Source: Thauera propionica (GTDB lineage: Bacteria; Pseudomonadota; Gammaproteobacteria; Burkholderiales; Rhodocyclaceae). From it: DNA of 64,000 nucleotides. This document shows, piece after piece, positions 1 through 9,021 of this stretch; within the stretch, counting starts at the first letter, position 1; each line of letters opens with the position of its first letter. The position numbers and the translations under genes were made by a program. The stretch covers positions 62,001 through 126,000 of the forward strand of contig NZ_NOIH01000007.1 of the NCBI RefSeq assembly GCF_002245655.1, written 5' to 3'. The notes under the pieces were generated by a model, which was given only the letters and a program-made list of their open reading frames with translations, was not told the origin of the DNA and made no database searches.

Positions 1-9
1 GCGAAGCAT

Positions 10-549
10 TCAGCGGGTCTGCGGGCGGTTGGGAAGATCCTTGTCGGACCGTGTCGATTCGTCCGCCGATTCGCGTGGGAAATGCTGCGCCAGTACTGCG
101 TGCGCCTCCCCGATTGCCGCGTTCAGTCCGTCCTCGAGTCGGCCGTCTCGCAGGTGAGTGAGGGCTTGCTCGATCGTGGTGAGCCAGTCATCTGTCGAGA
201 CGTGTTTGCTCAGGCCGCGGTCAGCGAGGATGTCGATCTCATGCTCGGCCAGCAGCACGTAGATCAGCACGCCGTTGTTGTGCTCCGTGTCCCAGACGCG
301 CTGTTTGCCGAACATTGTCAGGGCACGGTCAGCGATCACCGCCTCGATCGGTTCGCCGCGGCCCAGGTGGCGCCACAGGTAGCGCAAGGGCAGGCTGGCC
401 TCGACGCACACGCAGATCTGGCCACAGTGCAGGCGCTCGCTTTCGGTGATGCGTCGCTCGATGCGGTCGAGCCCGTCCTTGCCAAGCGCGCGTTCGGCAT
501 CGCGTGCGTCGAGCCAGAGGTGGCGCAGCAGGCGCATGAGCTTGCTCAT
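10..549 (-). CDS. TPM-domain protein (small, C-terminal gene of lemA operon)
   Basis: This 179-residue protein matches the TPM (TLP18.3/Psb32/MOLO-1) fold: a helix-rich start, then GQICVCVEASLP, a segment with FGKQRVWDTEHNNGVLIYVL and the typical ADRGL motif near residue 112. In this family the W-T-E-x-N-N-G-V-L-I/V-Y-x-L pattern marks the conserved core. It has no signal peptide or clear membrane segment, so it probably sits at the inner face of the membrane or in the cytosol. Its ATG directly follows the TGA of the larger TPM protein, and an SD-like GGAAGGTGG precedes it, so the two are translationally coupled and belong to one operon with lemA. The biochemical role of such proteins is unsettled; phosphatase and membrane-quality roles have been proposed for relatives. 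Confidence 0.85.
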   Translation of the reverse strand: MSKLMRLLRHLWLDARDAERALGKDGLDRIERRITESERLHCGQICVCVEASLPLRYLWRHLGRGEPIEAVIADRALTMFGKQRVWDTEHNNGVLIYVLLAEHEIDILADRGLSKHVSTDDWLTTIEQALTHLRDGRLEDGLNAAIGEAHAVLAQHFPRESADESTRSDKDLPNRPQTR

Positions 550-1512
550 TCACCACCTTCCCGAGGCGCCGCCGCCACCGAAACTGCCGCCTCTGCCCGA
601 GCGAAAACCTCCGCTGGAACCCAAGCCGCCCGAGCGGCCGCCGCCCCAGATCACGGGGCCGCTACCCCGATGGAATCCGCCGGGGCCACCGCGGCCGCCG
701 CCGCTGCCGATGCCGAGCACCAGAACGAAGACGAGCGCGGCGATGCCGGCACCGATGCCCAGCAGCAGGCTACCAGTGAGCAGCTTGACGATGAAGCCGG
801 TGGCTCCGCCCGTCAGTGCCGAGCCGAGCTTGCGTCCGAACAGTCCGATCAGGAAGGAACCCGCAACCGGGATTGCGACGAAGAGAAATGCGCCGAGATC
901 CTGCAGGCCCAGTTCGTCCGTGGCGCCAGCGCGGGCGGCCGGTAGCGGCAGGTCCTCGCCGCGGATGAGGCGCATCAGGCCATCGACCCCGGCCATCAGG
1001 CCGCCGGCGAAATCCCCTTGGCGAAAAGCGGGCGTGATCAGTCCGTCGATGATCCGGTAGGCGGCAAGGTCCGGCACGGCGCCTTCGAGTGCGCGCGCGA
1101 CCTCGATGCGTACGCGCCGATCATCCTTGGCAACGACGACCAGGATCCCGTCGCCGACCTCCTTGCGGCCGATCTTCCAGCTGTCGGCGACACGGTAGGC
1201 GTAGGCGGCGATGTCCTCGGGCGCCGTGGTCCGTACCAGCAACACCACGATCTGGCTGCCGCGTTCCTGCTCGAATGCCGCGAGCCGATGCTCGAGTTCG
1301 CTGATCGCCTGTGCGCTCAGGGTGGCGCTGGTGTCGATCACCCGTGCCGTGAGCGCCGGCACCGGCTGCACCGCCTGGGCCAGCAGAATGGACGGAAAGA
1401 GTGCGGCGAGCGCGAAGGCGACGAGCCAGCGCGCGAGCGGGCCGAGCCATGCGGCAGGCGCCGACGCAGCGGCTTTCCCTGCGGAGGGATATGACGGGAG
1501 CGGTCCTGTCAT
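550..1512 (-). CDS. TPM-domain membrane protein, YgcG-like, with Gly-rich tail
   Basis: About 320 residues. Order: a hydrophobic N-terminal signal/anchor (WLVAFALAALFPSILLAQA), an extracytoplasmic TPM domain (ALTARVIDTSATLS to roughly residue 190, with the GDGILVVVAKDDRRVRIEVARALEG core), two transmembrane helices at about 220-285, and a C-terminal tail very rich in Gly, Ser, Arg and Trp ending GGGGASGRW. This is the usual architecture of the YgcG-like TPM proteins that are paired with LemA. I chose the ATG at 1512 because the upstream extension would run into the end of lemA; this start leaves a 13-base gap to the lemA stop. The function of the pair is not established. Confidence 0.88.
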   Translation of the reverse strand: MTGPLPSYPSAGKAAASAPAAWLGPLARWLVAFALAALFPSILLAQAVQPVPALTARVIDTSATLSAQAISELEHRLAAFEQERGSQIVVLLVRTTAPEDIAAYAYRVADSWKIGRKEVGDGILVVVAKDDRRVRIEVARALEGAVPDLAAYRIIDGLITPAFRQGDFAGGLMAGVDGLMRLIRGEDLPLPAARAGATDELGLQDLGAFLFVAIPVAGSFLIGLFGRKLGSALTGGATGFIVKLLTGSLLLGIGAGIAALVFVLVLGIGSGGGRGGPGGFHRGSGPVIWGGGRSGGLGSSGGFRSGRGGSFGGGGASGRW

Positions 1513-1525
1513 GTCGCCGAGGCGT

Positions 1526-2134
1526 TCAGCGTGCGCCCTGACCGCCGAAATCGACCTTGGGCGGGGATGCGATCTCGGCTTCATTCGTCACCGTGAAGCT
1601 GGCTTTCGGCTGGTAACTGAAGACCATGGCCGTCAGGTTGGTCGGGAAGCTGCGTGCCAGCACGTTGTACTGCTGCACGGCCTCGATGTACTTGTTTCGT
1701 GCCACGGTGACACGATTTTCGGTGCCTTCGAGCTGGACACGCAGGTCCTGGAAGCCCTGGTTCGTCTTGAGGTTCGGATAGTTCTCGGACACCGCCAGCA
1801 GACGCGAAAGCGCGCTGCCAAGTTGCCCCTGCACCTGCTGGAAGCGCTCCATGGCCTGTGGGTCGTTCAGCATCTCGGGAGTGACCTGGATGGCGGTGGC
1901 GCGCGAACGGGCCTCGATGACGCGGCTCAGTGTCTCCTGTTCGAAGTTCGCCTCGCCCTTGACGGTTTCGACGAGGTTGGGAATGAGGTCCGCGCGACGC
2001 TGGTACTGATTCAGCACTTCCGCCCAGGCCGATTTGGTCTGTTCGTCGAGGCGCTGAAAGTCGTTGTAGCCGCAGCCACCGAGCGTCAGCGAGGCGCTGA
2101 GTAGCAGGGCCAGTGACAGGTGTCGGGTGATCAT
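1526..2134 (-). CDS. lemA: LemA family lipoprotein
   Basis: A 202-residue LemA-family protein. The N-terminus is a lipoprotein signal with lipobox LGGC (Cys about residue 21), followed by the family hallmark YNDFQRLDEQTKSAWAEVLNQYQRRADLIPNLVETVKG and by long amphipathic helices. It should be anchored in a membrane with a helical domain in the periplasm. The ATG at 2134 has a GGAG about seven bases upstream; an upstream in-frame start would add MSARRPF, which is a poor signal-peptide start. It is the first gene of a lemA-TPM-TPM operon, a conserved grouping. LemA function is not settled. Confidence 0.9.
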   Translation of the reverse strand: MITRHLSLALLLSASLTLGGCGYNDFQRLDEQTKSAWAEVLNQYQRRADLIPNLVETVKGEANFEQETLSRVIEARSRATAIQVTPEMLNDPQAMERFQQVQGQLGSALSRLLAVSENYPNLKTNQGFQDLRVQLEGTENRVTVARNKYIEAVQQYNVLARSFPTNLTAMVFSYQPKASFTVTNEAEIASPPKVDFGGQGAR

Positions 2135-2393
2135 GAAAGGTCTCCGGGCGGACATGAGTTGGTCTTGGCCGACTTTAGCAGGTCGCGTCAGTGTTGGCGC
2201 AGATGCCGCATTTGAACGGGATGCGTCGCCATGTCGTTCTGGTCCCGGAGTTTGCCAGGCCGAAACCCGACGTCCGGTGTTTTTTGTTCTCGCTCAAGGT
2301 TTTGGCCGGCGACGGGCCGTACGCTTCGGCCTACTGCGAAACCGGCCGCAACTCCGACCTTGTCCGGCAAACGATCTTCAGGATGGAAACCCG

Positions 2394-2723
2394 ATGTTCG
2401 ACAACGCTGTTCACCCCTTCGACGCCCGCGGCGTCGCCAAGCGCTTCCGCCACGCCGCCATCTTCGGCGCCCTCGAGTCGCTCGAGGACGGGGAGACGAT
2501 GCGATTCGTGAACGACCATGACCCGCTGCCCCTGCTGGGCCAGATCCAGCAACGCTACGGCAACCAGGTGGGCATCAGCTATGTGGCGCGCGAGCCCGGC
2601 AACATCGTCATCGACTTCCGCATCCAGCTTGGCGCGTCGGCAGAAGCCGCACCGGCGGTCGGCGCTGCGGCGGCAGCCGGAAGCTGCGGCGGTGGCCACG
2701 GCTGCGGTTGTTCGGGCGGCTAA
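2394..2723 (+). CDS. DUF2249 protein with Cys/His/Gly-rich tail
   Basis: A 109-residue soluble protein. Residues about 8-80 form a DUF2249 domain: DARGVAKRFRHAAIFGALESLEDGETMRFVNDHDPLPLL, then a QIQQRYG segment and a beta-rich end (VDFRIQ-like). After an Ala-rich linker the protein ends in GSCGGGHGCGCSGG, a compact run of three Cys and one His that could bind a metal. DUF2249 proteins are often found near denitrification or hemerythrin-like genes, but here the neighbours are lemA and a peroxidase. I chose the ATG at 2394 because the domain begins directly after it; the upstream open frame has no family similarity. Biochemical role unknown; metal handling is only an inference from the tail. 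Confidence 0.8.
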   Translation: MFDNAVHPFDARGVAKRFRHAAIFGALESLEDGETMRFVNDHDPLPLLGQIQQRYGNQVGISYVAREPGNIVIDFRIQLGASAEAAPAVGAAAAAGSCGGGHGCGCSGG

Positions 2724-2770
2724 GGCGAACCCTTCGCCCACGCAACGCATCGGGGCGGTCGGGGAGGTGC

Positions 2771-3325
2771 CTAGAGTACCTTTTCGATCGCCCTGATCAC
2801 GTCCTGGGCGTCGGGCCGGACCCGGCTCGGGAAGCTGGCCACGACCTTGCCGTTGCGGTCGATCACGTACTTGTGGAAGTTCCAGCGCGGTTCCTCGGCC
2901 TGGCGGGCGAGTTCCCGGAACAGCGGATGCGCGCCAGCGCCACGCACCGGAATCGTCGCGAACATGTCAAAGCTGACGCCGAAGTTCAGGAAGCAGACCT
3001 CGGCCGCTTTTTCCTCGCTCTCGGCCTCCTGGTCGAAATCGTTGGACGAGAAGCCGACGACCTTCAGGCCCCTGTCCTTGTAGCGCTGGTGGATGGCCTC
3101 GAGTTCCTTGAACTGGCTGGTGAAGCCGCAATGGCTCGCGGTATTGACCAGCAATACCGGCTGCCCGGCGAAGCGCTGGGCGAGGTCCACCGTCTCGCCC
3201 GAATGCAGCCTGCGAAGCTGGTGATCGAACAGCGATTGGTCAGCAAAGGCGCCGGCGCCGGGCAGAAGCAGGGCGGCGCCGAGCAGCAGGAACGAGAACA
3301 GGTTTCGAGAGTGGGAAACGGACAT
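2771..3325 (-). CDS. glutathione peroxidase family protein, exported
   Basis: A 184-residue thiol peroxidase of the glutathione peroxidase family. The first 28 residues are a signal peptide (FSFLLLGAALLLPGAGAFA), so it should act in the periplasm. The peroxidatic site is NTASHCGFT with Cys at about residue 66; the conserved Trp-Asn-Phe appears in RWNFHKYVIDRNGKVV. The usual FPCNQF motif reads FSSNDF, so the resolving Cys common in thioredoxin-dependent members is replaced by Ser; a Cys in AAEVCFLNFG could serve instead. ATG 3325 is preceded by a GGAG about seven bases away. Members reduce hydrogen or lipid peroxides using thioredoxin or glutathione; the donor here cannot be told from sequence. 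Confidence 0.88.
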   Translation of the reverse strand: MSVSHSRNLFSFLLLGAALLLPGAGAFADQSLFDHQLRRLHSGETVDLAQRFAGQPVLLVNTASHCGFTSQFKELEAIHQRYKDRGLKVVGFSSNDFDQEAESEEKAAEVCFLNFGVSFDMFATIPVRGAGAHPLFRELARQAEEPRWNFHKYVIDRNGKVVASFPSRVRPDAQDVIRAIEKVL

Positions 3326-3392
3326 GATCGGGACTCCTTCAGGTGTGCTCGATTGACCGTATGGCGCCGGCGTGGTTCGCCACGAAGCGCAT

Positions 3393-4895
3393 TCAGGACA
3401 GGCGGAAACCACCCACCGCCTGCGATAGCTCGCGCGCCCCGGTCTCGAGCGTAGATACTTCGCTCGCCACACTGGCTGCCGACGCCGCCGTCTGATCGGC
3501 GAGGCGGGCGACCGCCTCGATCGAATCCGCCATTCGATGTGCGGCGACGCTCTGTTCGCGCAAGGTGCCCGCGATTCCCTCGAAAACCTGTTCCACGCGG
3601 GTGGCGCCGTCCGTGATGGTGGCGATCGAGGCGCCCGCCTCGGCAGCCAGCCGGGTACCGTTGCCGACGCGTTCGACCGCGGACTCGATGTTGCCCAGCG
3701 CCTGTGTCTTGCTCGTCTGGATATCGCCGATCATCCCGGTGATCTCCTCGGTCGCCGCAGCCGTGCGCTCGGCCAGCTTGCGCACCTCGTCGGCCACCAC
3801 GGCAAACCCGCGTCCCTGTTCGCCCGCGCGCGCGGCCTCGATGGCCGCGTTCAGCGCAAGCAGATTGGTCTGGCCGGCGATATCCTTGATCAGTCCGACC
3901 ACTTCGGCAACACGGTCAGACTGCTGGCCGAGCTGTTCGACGCTGGCTGCCGACTGGCGGATGATCGTGGCGATGCCGGTGATCTCGTCGATCGCGGCCT
4001 GGACGATGCGTGCCCCGGTACGCGATGACTCGCCCGATTCGGACGCCAGGGCGCGGGCCGCTTCGGCGTCGGCGGAAAGGCGACTCATCTCGGCGTTCAG
4101 GGCTTCGATCGCGGCGGAGATATCGTCCGTCGCCGTCTTCTGCTCGCGCATCCGCGTTGCAGCTTCGTCCGAACTTCGATCGAGCGAGGCCGCGCTTGCC
4201 GAGATCAGCTGAGCCTGCTGATGCACGCGCTGCATCGTCGCGGCGAGATTGCGCTGCATCTCGACCACCGAGCCCAGCAGTTGCGAACTGCGGACGTCGA
4301 TCGCCTGGCTGCGAAGGTCGCCGGCACCAATTGCTCCGGCGAGCATGGCGACCTGCGCGGATTCCATGCCTTCGCGCTGCAGGCGCACCGCCATGTACAT
4401 CAGCATGCCGGCTTCCACCACCACGTAGGCAGCATGCACGATGACGCGCACCAGTGAAGCCCCGGAATCGAACAGGTAGAACCCCCAGTTCAGTGCCTGC
4501 AGGTGGTTGAAGGCGAGGTGATGGATCGCGATCAACACCGCAGCCAGCAGCACCGGCTTCCAGTCGCGGTAATAGAGCAGGAACGCGAGCAGGACGAAGA
4601 TCCCGAAATGCGCCTCGATTGCGCCGCCGACCTGCTGGATGTTGAGGGCCGAGAACACCATGAAGGCCGACGCGACCGCGAGGCGCGAGACCACCGCGCC
4701 CGGCTGGAGCTGGATGAGCAAGCCGGGTACGGCGACCGCAGGGAGGCCGACCGCGAGGGCGATGCCCCAGGTGCCGGTCTTGGCCGCGACGCCGAGCGCG
4801 ATCAAGAGCAGCAGCACGAGCGTGACCAGCATCAGCTTGTCGGCGGCTGCACGGAATGGGCGCAGCGTTTCTTCCGGGCTGGAACTGTAGGACAT
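3393..4895 (-). CDS. methyl-accepting chemotaxis protein with multi-pass membrane sensor
   Basis: About 500 residues. The N-terminal half (to about 190) is a multi-pass membrane domain with five or six hydrophobic helices ([44 protein letters not shown] and others) and almost no periplasmic loop. The rest is a cytoplasmic coiled-coil signalling domain whose hairpin tip is the conserved [37 protein letters not shown]. It should couple to CheW/CheA. The lack of a large periplasmic domain suggests it senses something in the membrane, such as redox or energy state, or a hydrophobic ligand. The ATG at 4895 is preferred over a TTG at 4931 that touches the micro-ORF upstream. A sigma-28-like promoter lies further upstream at 5143-5169. 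Confidence 0.92.
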   Translation of the reverse strand: MSYSSSPEETLRPFRAAADKLMLVTLVLLLLIALGVAAKTGTWGIALAVGLPAVAVPGLLIQLQPGAVVSRLAVASAFMVFSALNIQQVGGAIEAHFGIFVLLAFLLYYRDWKPVLLAAVLIAIHHLAFNHLQALNWGFYLFDSGASLVRVIVHAAYVVVEAGMLMYMAVRLQREGMESAQVAMLAGAIGAGDLRSQAIDVRSSQLLGSVVEMQRNLAATMQRVHQQAQLISASAASLDRSSDEAATRMREQKTATDDISAAIEALNAEMSRLSADAEAARALASESGESSRTGARIVQAAIDEITGIATIIRQSAASVEQLGQQSDRVAEVVGLIKDIAGQTNLLALNAAIEAARAGEQGRGFAVVADEVRKLAERTAAATEEITGMIGDIQTSKTQALGNIESAVERVGNGTRLAAEAGASIATITDGATRVEQVFEGIAGTLREQSVAAHRMADSIEAVARLADQTAASAASVASEVSTLETGARELSQAVGGFRLS

Positions 4896-4931
4896 GGCTT
4901 GGGACTCTTGTTCGTGAAGGGTGGCTAACAA

Positions 4932-5069
4932 TCAGCGGACGATACAGGCGTCGGCCGGCGGTGCGTTCGCGGCGGCCCAACCGAGCAGCGCGCCGCTGTA
5001 GGCCAGCCAGCCGGCGAAGGCGATCCAGCACAGCAGGCGCAGACGGCGCGGGGGGCGTGATACAGGCAT
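4932..5069 (-). CDS. candidate 45-residue membrane micro-protein upstream of chemotaxis receptor
   Basis: A short open frame from ATG 5069 (or in-frame ATG 5075) to TGA 4932-4934. The product starts with an Arg-rich stretch (MPVSRPPRRLRLL), then has one transmembrane helix (CWIAFAGWLAYSGALLGWAAANA) and a short tail with one Cys. The positive-inside pattern and clean helix are unlike random frames, and it lies between a sigma-28-like promoter and the chemotaxis receptor on the same strand. I recognise no family. The ribosome site is weak, so it may be only leader sequence; it could also be a small accessory subunit of the receptor. Confidence 0.4.
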   Translation of the reverse strand: MPVSRPPRRLRLLCWIAFAGWLAYSGALLGWAAANAPPADACIVR

Positions 5070-5142
5070 GGGCATCTGGGCTCAGAGGCGATCTGTTGTG
5101 CTTAGGTGCGGAGGTGAATGCATGGTTCCGACGGTAGTGTGA

Positions 5143-5169
5143 TAAACGGCATGAAACGCCGAAAATTGA
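5143..5169 (-). promoter_or_regulatory. sigma-28 (FliA)-like promoter
   Basis: Reading the minus strand, TCAATTTT is followed by an 11-base gap and GCCGTTTA. The flagellar sigma factor consensus is TAAAGTTT, 11 bases, GCCGATAA, so six of eight positions match in each box with exact spacing. It points toward the micro-ORF and the chemotaxis receptor, the kind of gene FliA normally controls. Judged by eye only. Confidence 0.4.
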
Positions 5170-5218
5170 ATGAATGGTTGGAAATTGATGCCCATTCTGG
5201 GTGCAGGCTGTGAAAAAG

Positions 5219-5244
5219 AAACGGGACGCCGAAGCGCCCCGTTT
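5219..5244 (-). terminator. terminator hairpin after RcnB-like gene
   Basis: An imperfect hairpin of the form AACGGGACGC-CGAA-GCGCCCCGTT with T-runs on both sides, so it can terminate in either direction. On the minus strand it lies about 25 bases beyond the RcnB-like stop and is followed by a T-rich run. Confidence 0.6.
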
Positions 5245-5267
5245 TTCGGTTGTTCAAATTGGCCTGC

Positions 5268-5918
5268 TCAGATCCCGCTCAGGTCCTCCAAGGCGTCGAC
5301 GACCAGTCCCGTGCCGATGGCGATCAGCAGGATGTCGGCCCCGACGCGCACGTAGCGGTGCATGTCGGGCGGTGCGCCGAGACGGATCACGATCGCGGCG
5401 GGAGCGTCGTAGTAGATGAGGTCCCGTGGCAAGGGATGACCGATGCGCCAAGCCTTGAGCTGGCCCGGCGGCATGCAGCCGTTGTGTTTCCGCGCGAGGC
5501 CCGGCGGGCAGTCGTTGGCGCGATAGCGATCGGCGTAATAGTGCCGCACGACCTCGCGATGGCGGTCGTCGAAATAGGCGTGAGGGCGAACGTCGTCGCG
5601 GCCGTCATTGCGGTAGGCGCGCACTTCATTGCGGCGGTCGTCACGGATGGCTGGCGGGTCGCGATCGCGGCTTTCATCGCGAGTGCTTCGGATTTCCGGG
5701 GCAGTGGCACGGTTGGTGTCACGTCGGTATTCGCGCTCGCGGGCATTGCTTTGCGGACGGGTCTCGTGATGATCTCGCTTGTCCGGGCCGCGTTCGCCGC
5801 GTTCATGCCTGGCGGGGCCGGCCGTTACAGGTTCTTTGGCCAGCGTGGGTGCAGCCCCCAACATGGCAGCAAGTGCTAGTGGCAGCAGCGTGCGGGTCTT
5901 GAACCATGGGGGGCGCAT
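5268..5918 (-). CDS. RcnB-like exported protein, Asp/Arg/His-rich
   Basis: About 216 residues. A signal peptide (LLPLALAAMLGAAPTLA) is followed by about 90 residues of low-complexity, highly charged sequence rich in Arg, Asp, Glu and His, then a folded C-terminal part: YYADRYRANDCPPGLARKHNGCMPPGQ followed by DLIYYDAPAAIVIRLGAPPDMHRYVRVGADILLIAIGTGLVVDALEDL. The CPPGLAKK-NGCxPPG pattern and the final VGxDxLLIxxxTGxVVDAL pattern are typical of RcnB and its relatives, periplasmic proteins linked in E. coli to nickel and cobalt homeostasis. No RcnA efflux gene is next to it, so a metal role is not supported by context. ATG 5918 has GGAGAG upstream. Confidence 0.75.
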   Translation of the reverse strand: MRPPWFKTRTLLPLALAAMLGAAPTLAKEPVTAGPARHERGERGPDKRDHHETRPQSNAREREYRRDTNRATAPEIRSTRDESRDRDPPAIRDDRRNEVRAYRNDGRDDVRPHAYFDDRHREVVRHYYADRYRANDCPPGLARKHNGCMPPGQLKAWRIGHPLPRDLIYYDAPAAIVIRLGAPPDMHRYVRVGADILLIAIGTGLVVDALEDLSGI

Positions 5919-5983
5919 GCGTTCTCTCCTGAAGTCCGGAATCACGCCGGCAGGCTTGCCGACGACCCGAGTCTATGCTCGGC

Positions 5984-6007
5984 AAGGCCCCCGCAGGCAG
6001 GGGCCTT
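5984..6007 (-). terminator. possible terminator after ppk2
   Basis: Inverted arms AAGGCCCC and GGGGCCTT separated by eight bases lie about 30 bases beyond the polyphosphate kinase stop. There is no clear T-run, so termination may be weak or it may only stabilise the 3' end. Confidence 0.4.
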
Positions 6008-6033
6008 ACGCATTGTCACCAAAGGCGTCCGCA

Positions 6034-7224
6034 TCAGAGCAGCGCGACTGCATCCTTCTCGCCGCGCTCGTAGACGACGTTGGCGCGACCGACCAGCAGC
6101 GGGTCGAGCGGGCCGATGCGGTCGATGTCCTTGTTGGCATAGGGCATCTTGTGCAGCACGTAGCGCAGGGCGTTGAGGCGTGCGCGCTTCTTGCAATCGG
6201 ACTTGACCACCGTCCACGGCGCGTCCGCGGTGTCCGTGTAGAAGAACATCGCCTCCTTGGCCTTGGTGTAGTCGTCCCACTTGTCGAGCGACGCAAGGTC
6301 GATTGGCGACAGCTTCCACTGCTTGAGCGGGTGGCTCTCGCGCTCCTTGAAGCGGCGGCGCTGTTCCTCGCGGCTCACCGAGAACCAGAACTTGATCAGG
6401 TGGATGCCACTGCGCGCGAGGGTGCGTTCGAACTCGGGCACCTGGCGCATGAATTCGTTGTATTCGTCGGGCGAACAGAAACCCATCACGCGCTCGACAC
6501 CGGCGCGGTTGTACCAGGAGCGGTCGAACAGCACGATCTCGCCCGCGGTGGGCAGGTGCTGGATGTAGCGCTGGAAGTACCACTGGCCGCGCTCGATCTC
6601 CGAGGGCTTCTCAAGCGCCACCACGCGTGCGCCGCGGGGGTTCAGGTGTTCCATGAAGCGCTTGATGGTGCCGCCCTTGCCGGCGGCGTCGCGGCCCTCG
6701 AACAGGATCACCACGCGCTGGCCCGTTTCCTTGACCCAGGCCTGAAGCTTCAGCAGTTCCACCTGAAGGCGGTACTTCTGCTTCTCGTAAGCCTTGCGCG
6801 ACATCAGGTTGCGGTAAGGGTAGCCACCACTGCGCCAGTCGGGAGAAAGCTCGTCGTCGGGGTTGCCGCTGTCACCCTGCGCGCTGGCGTCGGCCTTCAT
6901 CAGGGCGCGACGCAGCGCGTGGACGTCATCCGGCGATGCACCGGCGAGGATGGCCTCGAGCGCCTTCACGGCGGCGCCGGGGGCGGCTGCCTCGTGCTGC
7001 AGGATCTCGGTGAGGGCCACGAGCTTGGAATCCCGGGCCGCGGAAGTCGCCTGCTCGAGTTCGAAGCGTTCGATACCCTCGGGCGTGAGTTCCGGCGCCG
7101 TGTCGCCCCGCTGCACCGCGCGGGCGCCCCGGGTTGAACTCCGGGGGCCCGACGGCGTGTCGGACGGGGTGCTGGTACCGCGCTTGCGCGCATTCGGGGT
7201 CGTTTCGCGTTCGTTCGTTGTCAT
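6034..7224 (-). CDS. ppk2: polyphosphate kinase 2 (PPK2 family)
   Basis: About 396 residues. The C-terminal 260 residues are a PPK2 domain: Walker A-like GRDAAGKGGTIKR near residue 178, Walker B-like FDRSWYNRAGVERVMGF, and the lid segment RRRFKERESHPLKQWKLSPID. PPK2 enzymes transfer phosphate between polyphosphate and nucleotides, usually making GTP or ATP from the diphosphate. The first 120 residues are a low-complexity, Thr/Ser/Pro/Arg-rich extension and a helical segment (ALKAILAGASPDDVHALRRALMKAD-like) common in longer PPK2 proteins. The ATG at 7224 has GGAGGG upstream, which is better than the GTG at 7254. It is flanked by unrelated genes and probably monocistronic. Confidence 0.92.
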   Translation of the reverse strand: MTTNERETTPNARKRGTSTPSDTPSGPRSSTRGARAVQRGDTAPELTPEGIERFELEQATSAARDSKLVALTEILQHEAAAPGAAVKALEAILAGASPDDVHALRRALMKADASAQGDSGNPDDELSPDWRSGGYPYRNLMSRKAYEKQKYRLQVELLKLQAWVKETGQRVVILFEGRDAAGKGGTIKRFMEHLNPRGARVVALEKPSEIERGQWYFQRYIQHLPTAGEIVLFDRSWYNRAGVERVMGFCSPDEYNEFMRQVPEFERTLARSGIHLIKFWFSVSREEQRRRFKERESHPLKQWKLSPIDLASLDKWDDYTKAKEAMFFYTDTADAPWTVVKSDCKKRARLNALRYVLHKMPYANKDIDRIGPLDPLLVGRANVVYERGEKDAVALL

Positions 7225-7303
7225 CCTTGGCCCTCCGCGGTTGTCCGACTCCACTTTACTACCAGACAGGGCCTGTGTTTCCGAAATGCACCGGACCGCT
7301 TAC

Positions 7304-8989
7304 TCAGAGCCTGAAGCGGCCCACCGCAGCCTGCAGTTCGGCAGCCCGGGCCGAGAGGTCGCGCGCTGCACCGGCGGCCTCGCGCACCGCGCCGCTGTTG
7401 TTCTCGCTCATCGTTGCAATCTGCTCGACGTTGCGCGCGATCTCGGTGCTGGCAGTCGATTGCTCGACGAGTGCCTGCGAGATCTCCTCGACCGCAGAGA
7501 CCACTTCGCGCGAGCCGGAGTTGATGTCCTCGATGGCCTTGCCTGCGCGGTCCGACACCTCCACGCTGCTGCGCACGTTCTCGCTCTGCCGGCGCATGGT
7601 CTGGACCGCACGCTCAGTCCCGGAGTGAATCTCGCTGACGATGCGGGCGATCTGGTCGGTCGAGCTGGAGGTCCGCTCGGCTAGCTTGCGCACCTCGTCG
7701 GCCACGACGGCGAAGCCGCGTCCCTGGTCGCCGGCACGTGCCGCCTCGATCGCGGCGTTGAGCGCCAACAGGTTGGTCTGGTCCGCGAGTTCGCGGATGA
7801 TCGTCACCACCGACGCGATCTCCCGGGAATGCTCACCGAGTTCCTCGATGCTCTGCGTCGCCTCGGACACTTCACGCGCTATGCGGTTGATGTCGGCCAC
7901 CACGTTGCGGATGGCGTCCGAGCCGCTGCGCGCGGCTTCACCGGATTGCTTCGCCATGCGGTCGGCGTCGGTCGCGGAGTTCGATACGTGGTTGATGCTG
8001 ACGGTCATCTCTTCCACCGAGGCCGCCATCGACGTTGCGGCCTGGGATTGCTCGTCGCTCGCCGACGCGATGCTGTCGGAGGCGGCGGAGAGCTGCTCGC
8101 TGGCTGCAGCGATGTGATTTGCATTGTCACTGATTATGCCGACGAGGCCCTTCAGCTGGTTCACCATCTCCCGTAGTGCGAACAGCATGCTCGAGCGGTC
8201 GCTGGCACGAAGCGCGATGTCGACCGTCAAATCGCCGTTCGCGACCTGGCGCAGCAGCCTGTTGGCGTAGGCCGGCTCGCCCCCCACCTGATTCATCACC
8301 GCACGATAGATCATGAGGCCAGTGACGCCGCCGAGCACGAGGCCGACAGCCATAAGCACCATCGTTATCGCGAGGGCGCGCGCGCCATCGGCCGAAGCGG
8401 CAGCCGCGTCGCTGTTCGCACGCGCCACCTGGGCCGCATTGATCTCGTCGAGGGTGATGCCGAGCGCGCGGGAGACCGGCAGCATCGCCTCGTACTGGCG
8501 ACCATATCGCTCAAGGGCCTCGGCGAAACCGTTGAAGTCCTCGGCCTTCGAGGTCTCGATCATGGTGGTGATGGTCGCATCCAGTCCGACATAGTGCTGA
8601 CGCCATTCCTTGTACTGCGAAAGCATCGTGTCGTGCTGGCGCTGCGCGTCGGCCGAGATTCTCGGGAGCTTGTCGACTTCGGCAAGGCGTTGTTCGACGG
8701 TCGCCCACGATGCGGCGCGCGCCTTGGTGACCTCGTTGAGCACAGCCGTGGTCTGCTCGGCCGGGAAACGCAGGTTCAGTACCTCGAGAGTCTGGCTGCG
8801 TATTCTCATGCGCTCGACGTTGAGTACGCCATAGCCGACCGTGGCCGGCAGGCGCCGGTTGGCTAGATCATCGATGTCCTCGGTCATCGACTGCTCGCTG
8901 ACGATCGCGTAGCCACCGACAAACAGCAGCAAAGCCAGGATCGTGCCGAAGCCCAGCGATAGCAGGGCTCGCAAACTCATGTCCTTCAT
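7304..8989 (-). CDS. methyl-accepting chemotaxis protein, four-helix-bundle sensor type
   Basis: 561 residues in the classical layout: TM1 (about 8-28), a periplasmic helical domain of about 170 residues of the 4HB_MCP type, TM2 (about 205-228), a HAMP linker, and the cytoplasmic signalling coiled coil with the tip [37 protein letters not shown]. There is no C-terminal CheR-binding pentapeptide; it ends in AVGRFRL. ATG 8989 has a strong GAGGAG upstream. The 5' region carries two perfect palindromes (9022-9039 and 9059-9072). Ligand unknown. Confidence 0.93.
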   Translation of the reverse strand: MKDMSLRALLSLGFGTILALLLFVGGYAIVSEQSMTEDIDDLANRRLPATVGYGVLNVERMRIRSQTLEVLNLRFPAEQTTAVLNEVTKARAASWATVEQRLAEVDKLPRISADAQRQHDTMLSQYKEWRQHYVGLDATITTMIETSKAEDFNGFAEALERYGRQYEAMLPVSRALGITLDEINAAQVARANSDAAAASADGARALAITMVLMAVGLVLGGVTGLMIYRAVMNQVGGEPAYANRLLRQVANGDLTVDIALRASDRSSMLFALREMVNQLKGLVGIISDNANHIAAASEQLSAASDSIASASDEQSQAATSMAASVEEMTVSINHVSNSATDADRMAKQSGEAARSGSDAIRNVVADINRIAREVSEATQSIEELGEHSREIASVVTIIRELADQTNLLALNAAIEAARAGDQGRGFAVVADEVRKLAERTSSSTDQIARIVSEIHSGTERAVQTMRRQSENVRSSVEVSDRAGKAIEDINSGSREVVSAVEEISQALVEQSTASTEIARNVEQIATMSENNSGAVREAAGAARDLSARAAELQAAVGRFRL

Positions 8990-9021
8990 GAAAACTCCTC
9001 AGTGCAGTGGGGGAGCCACGT

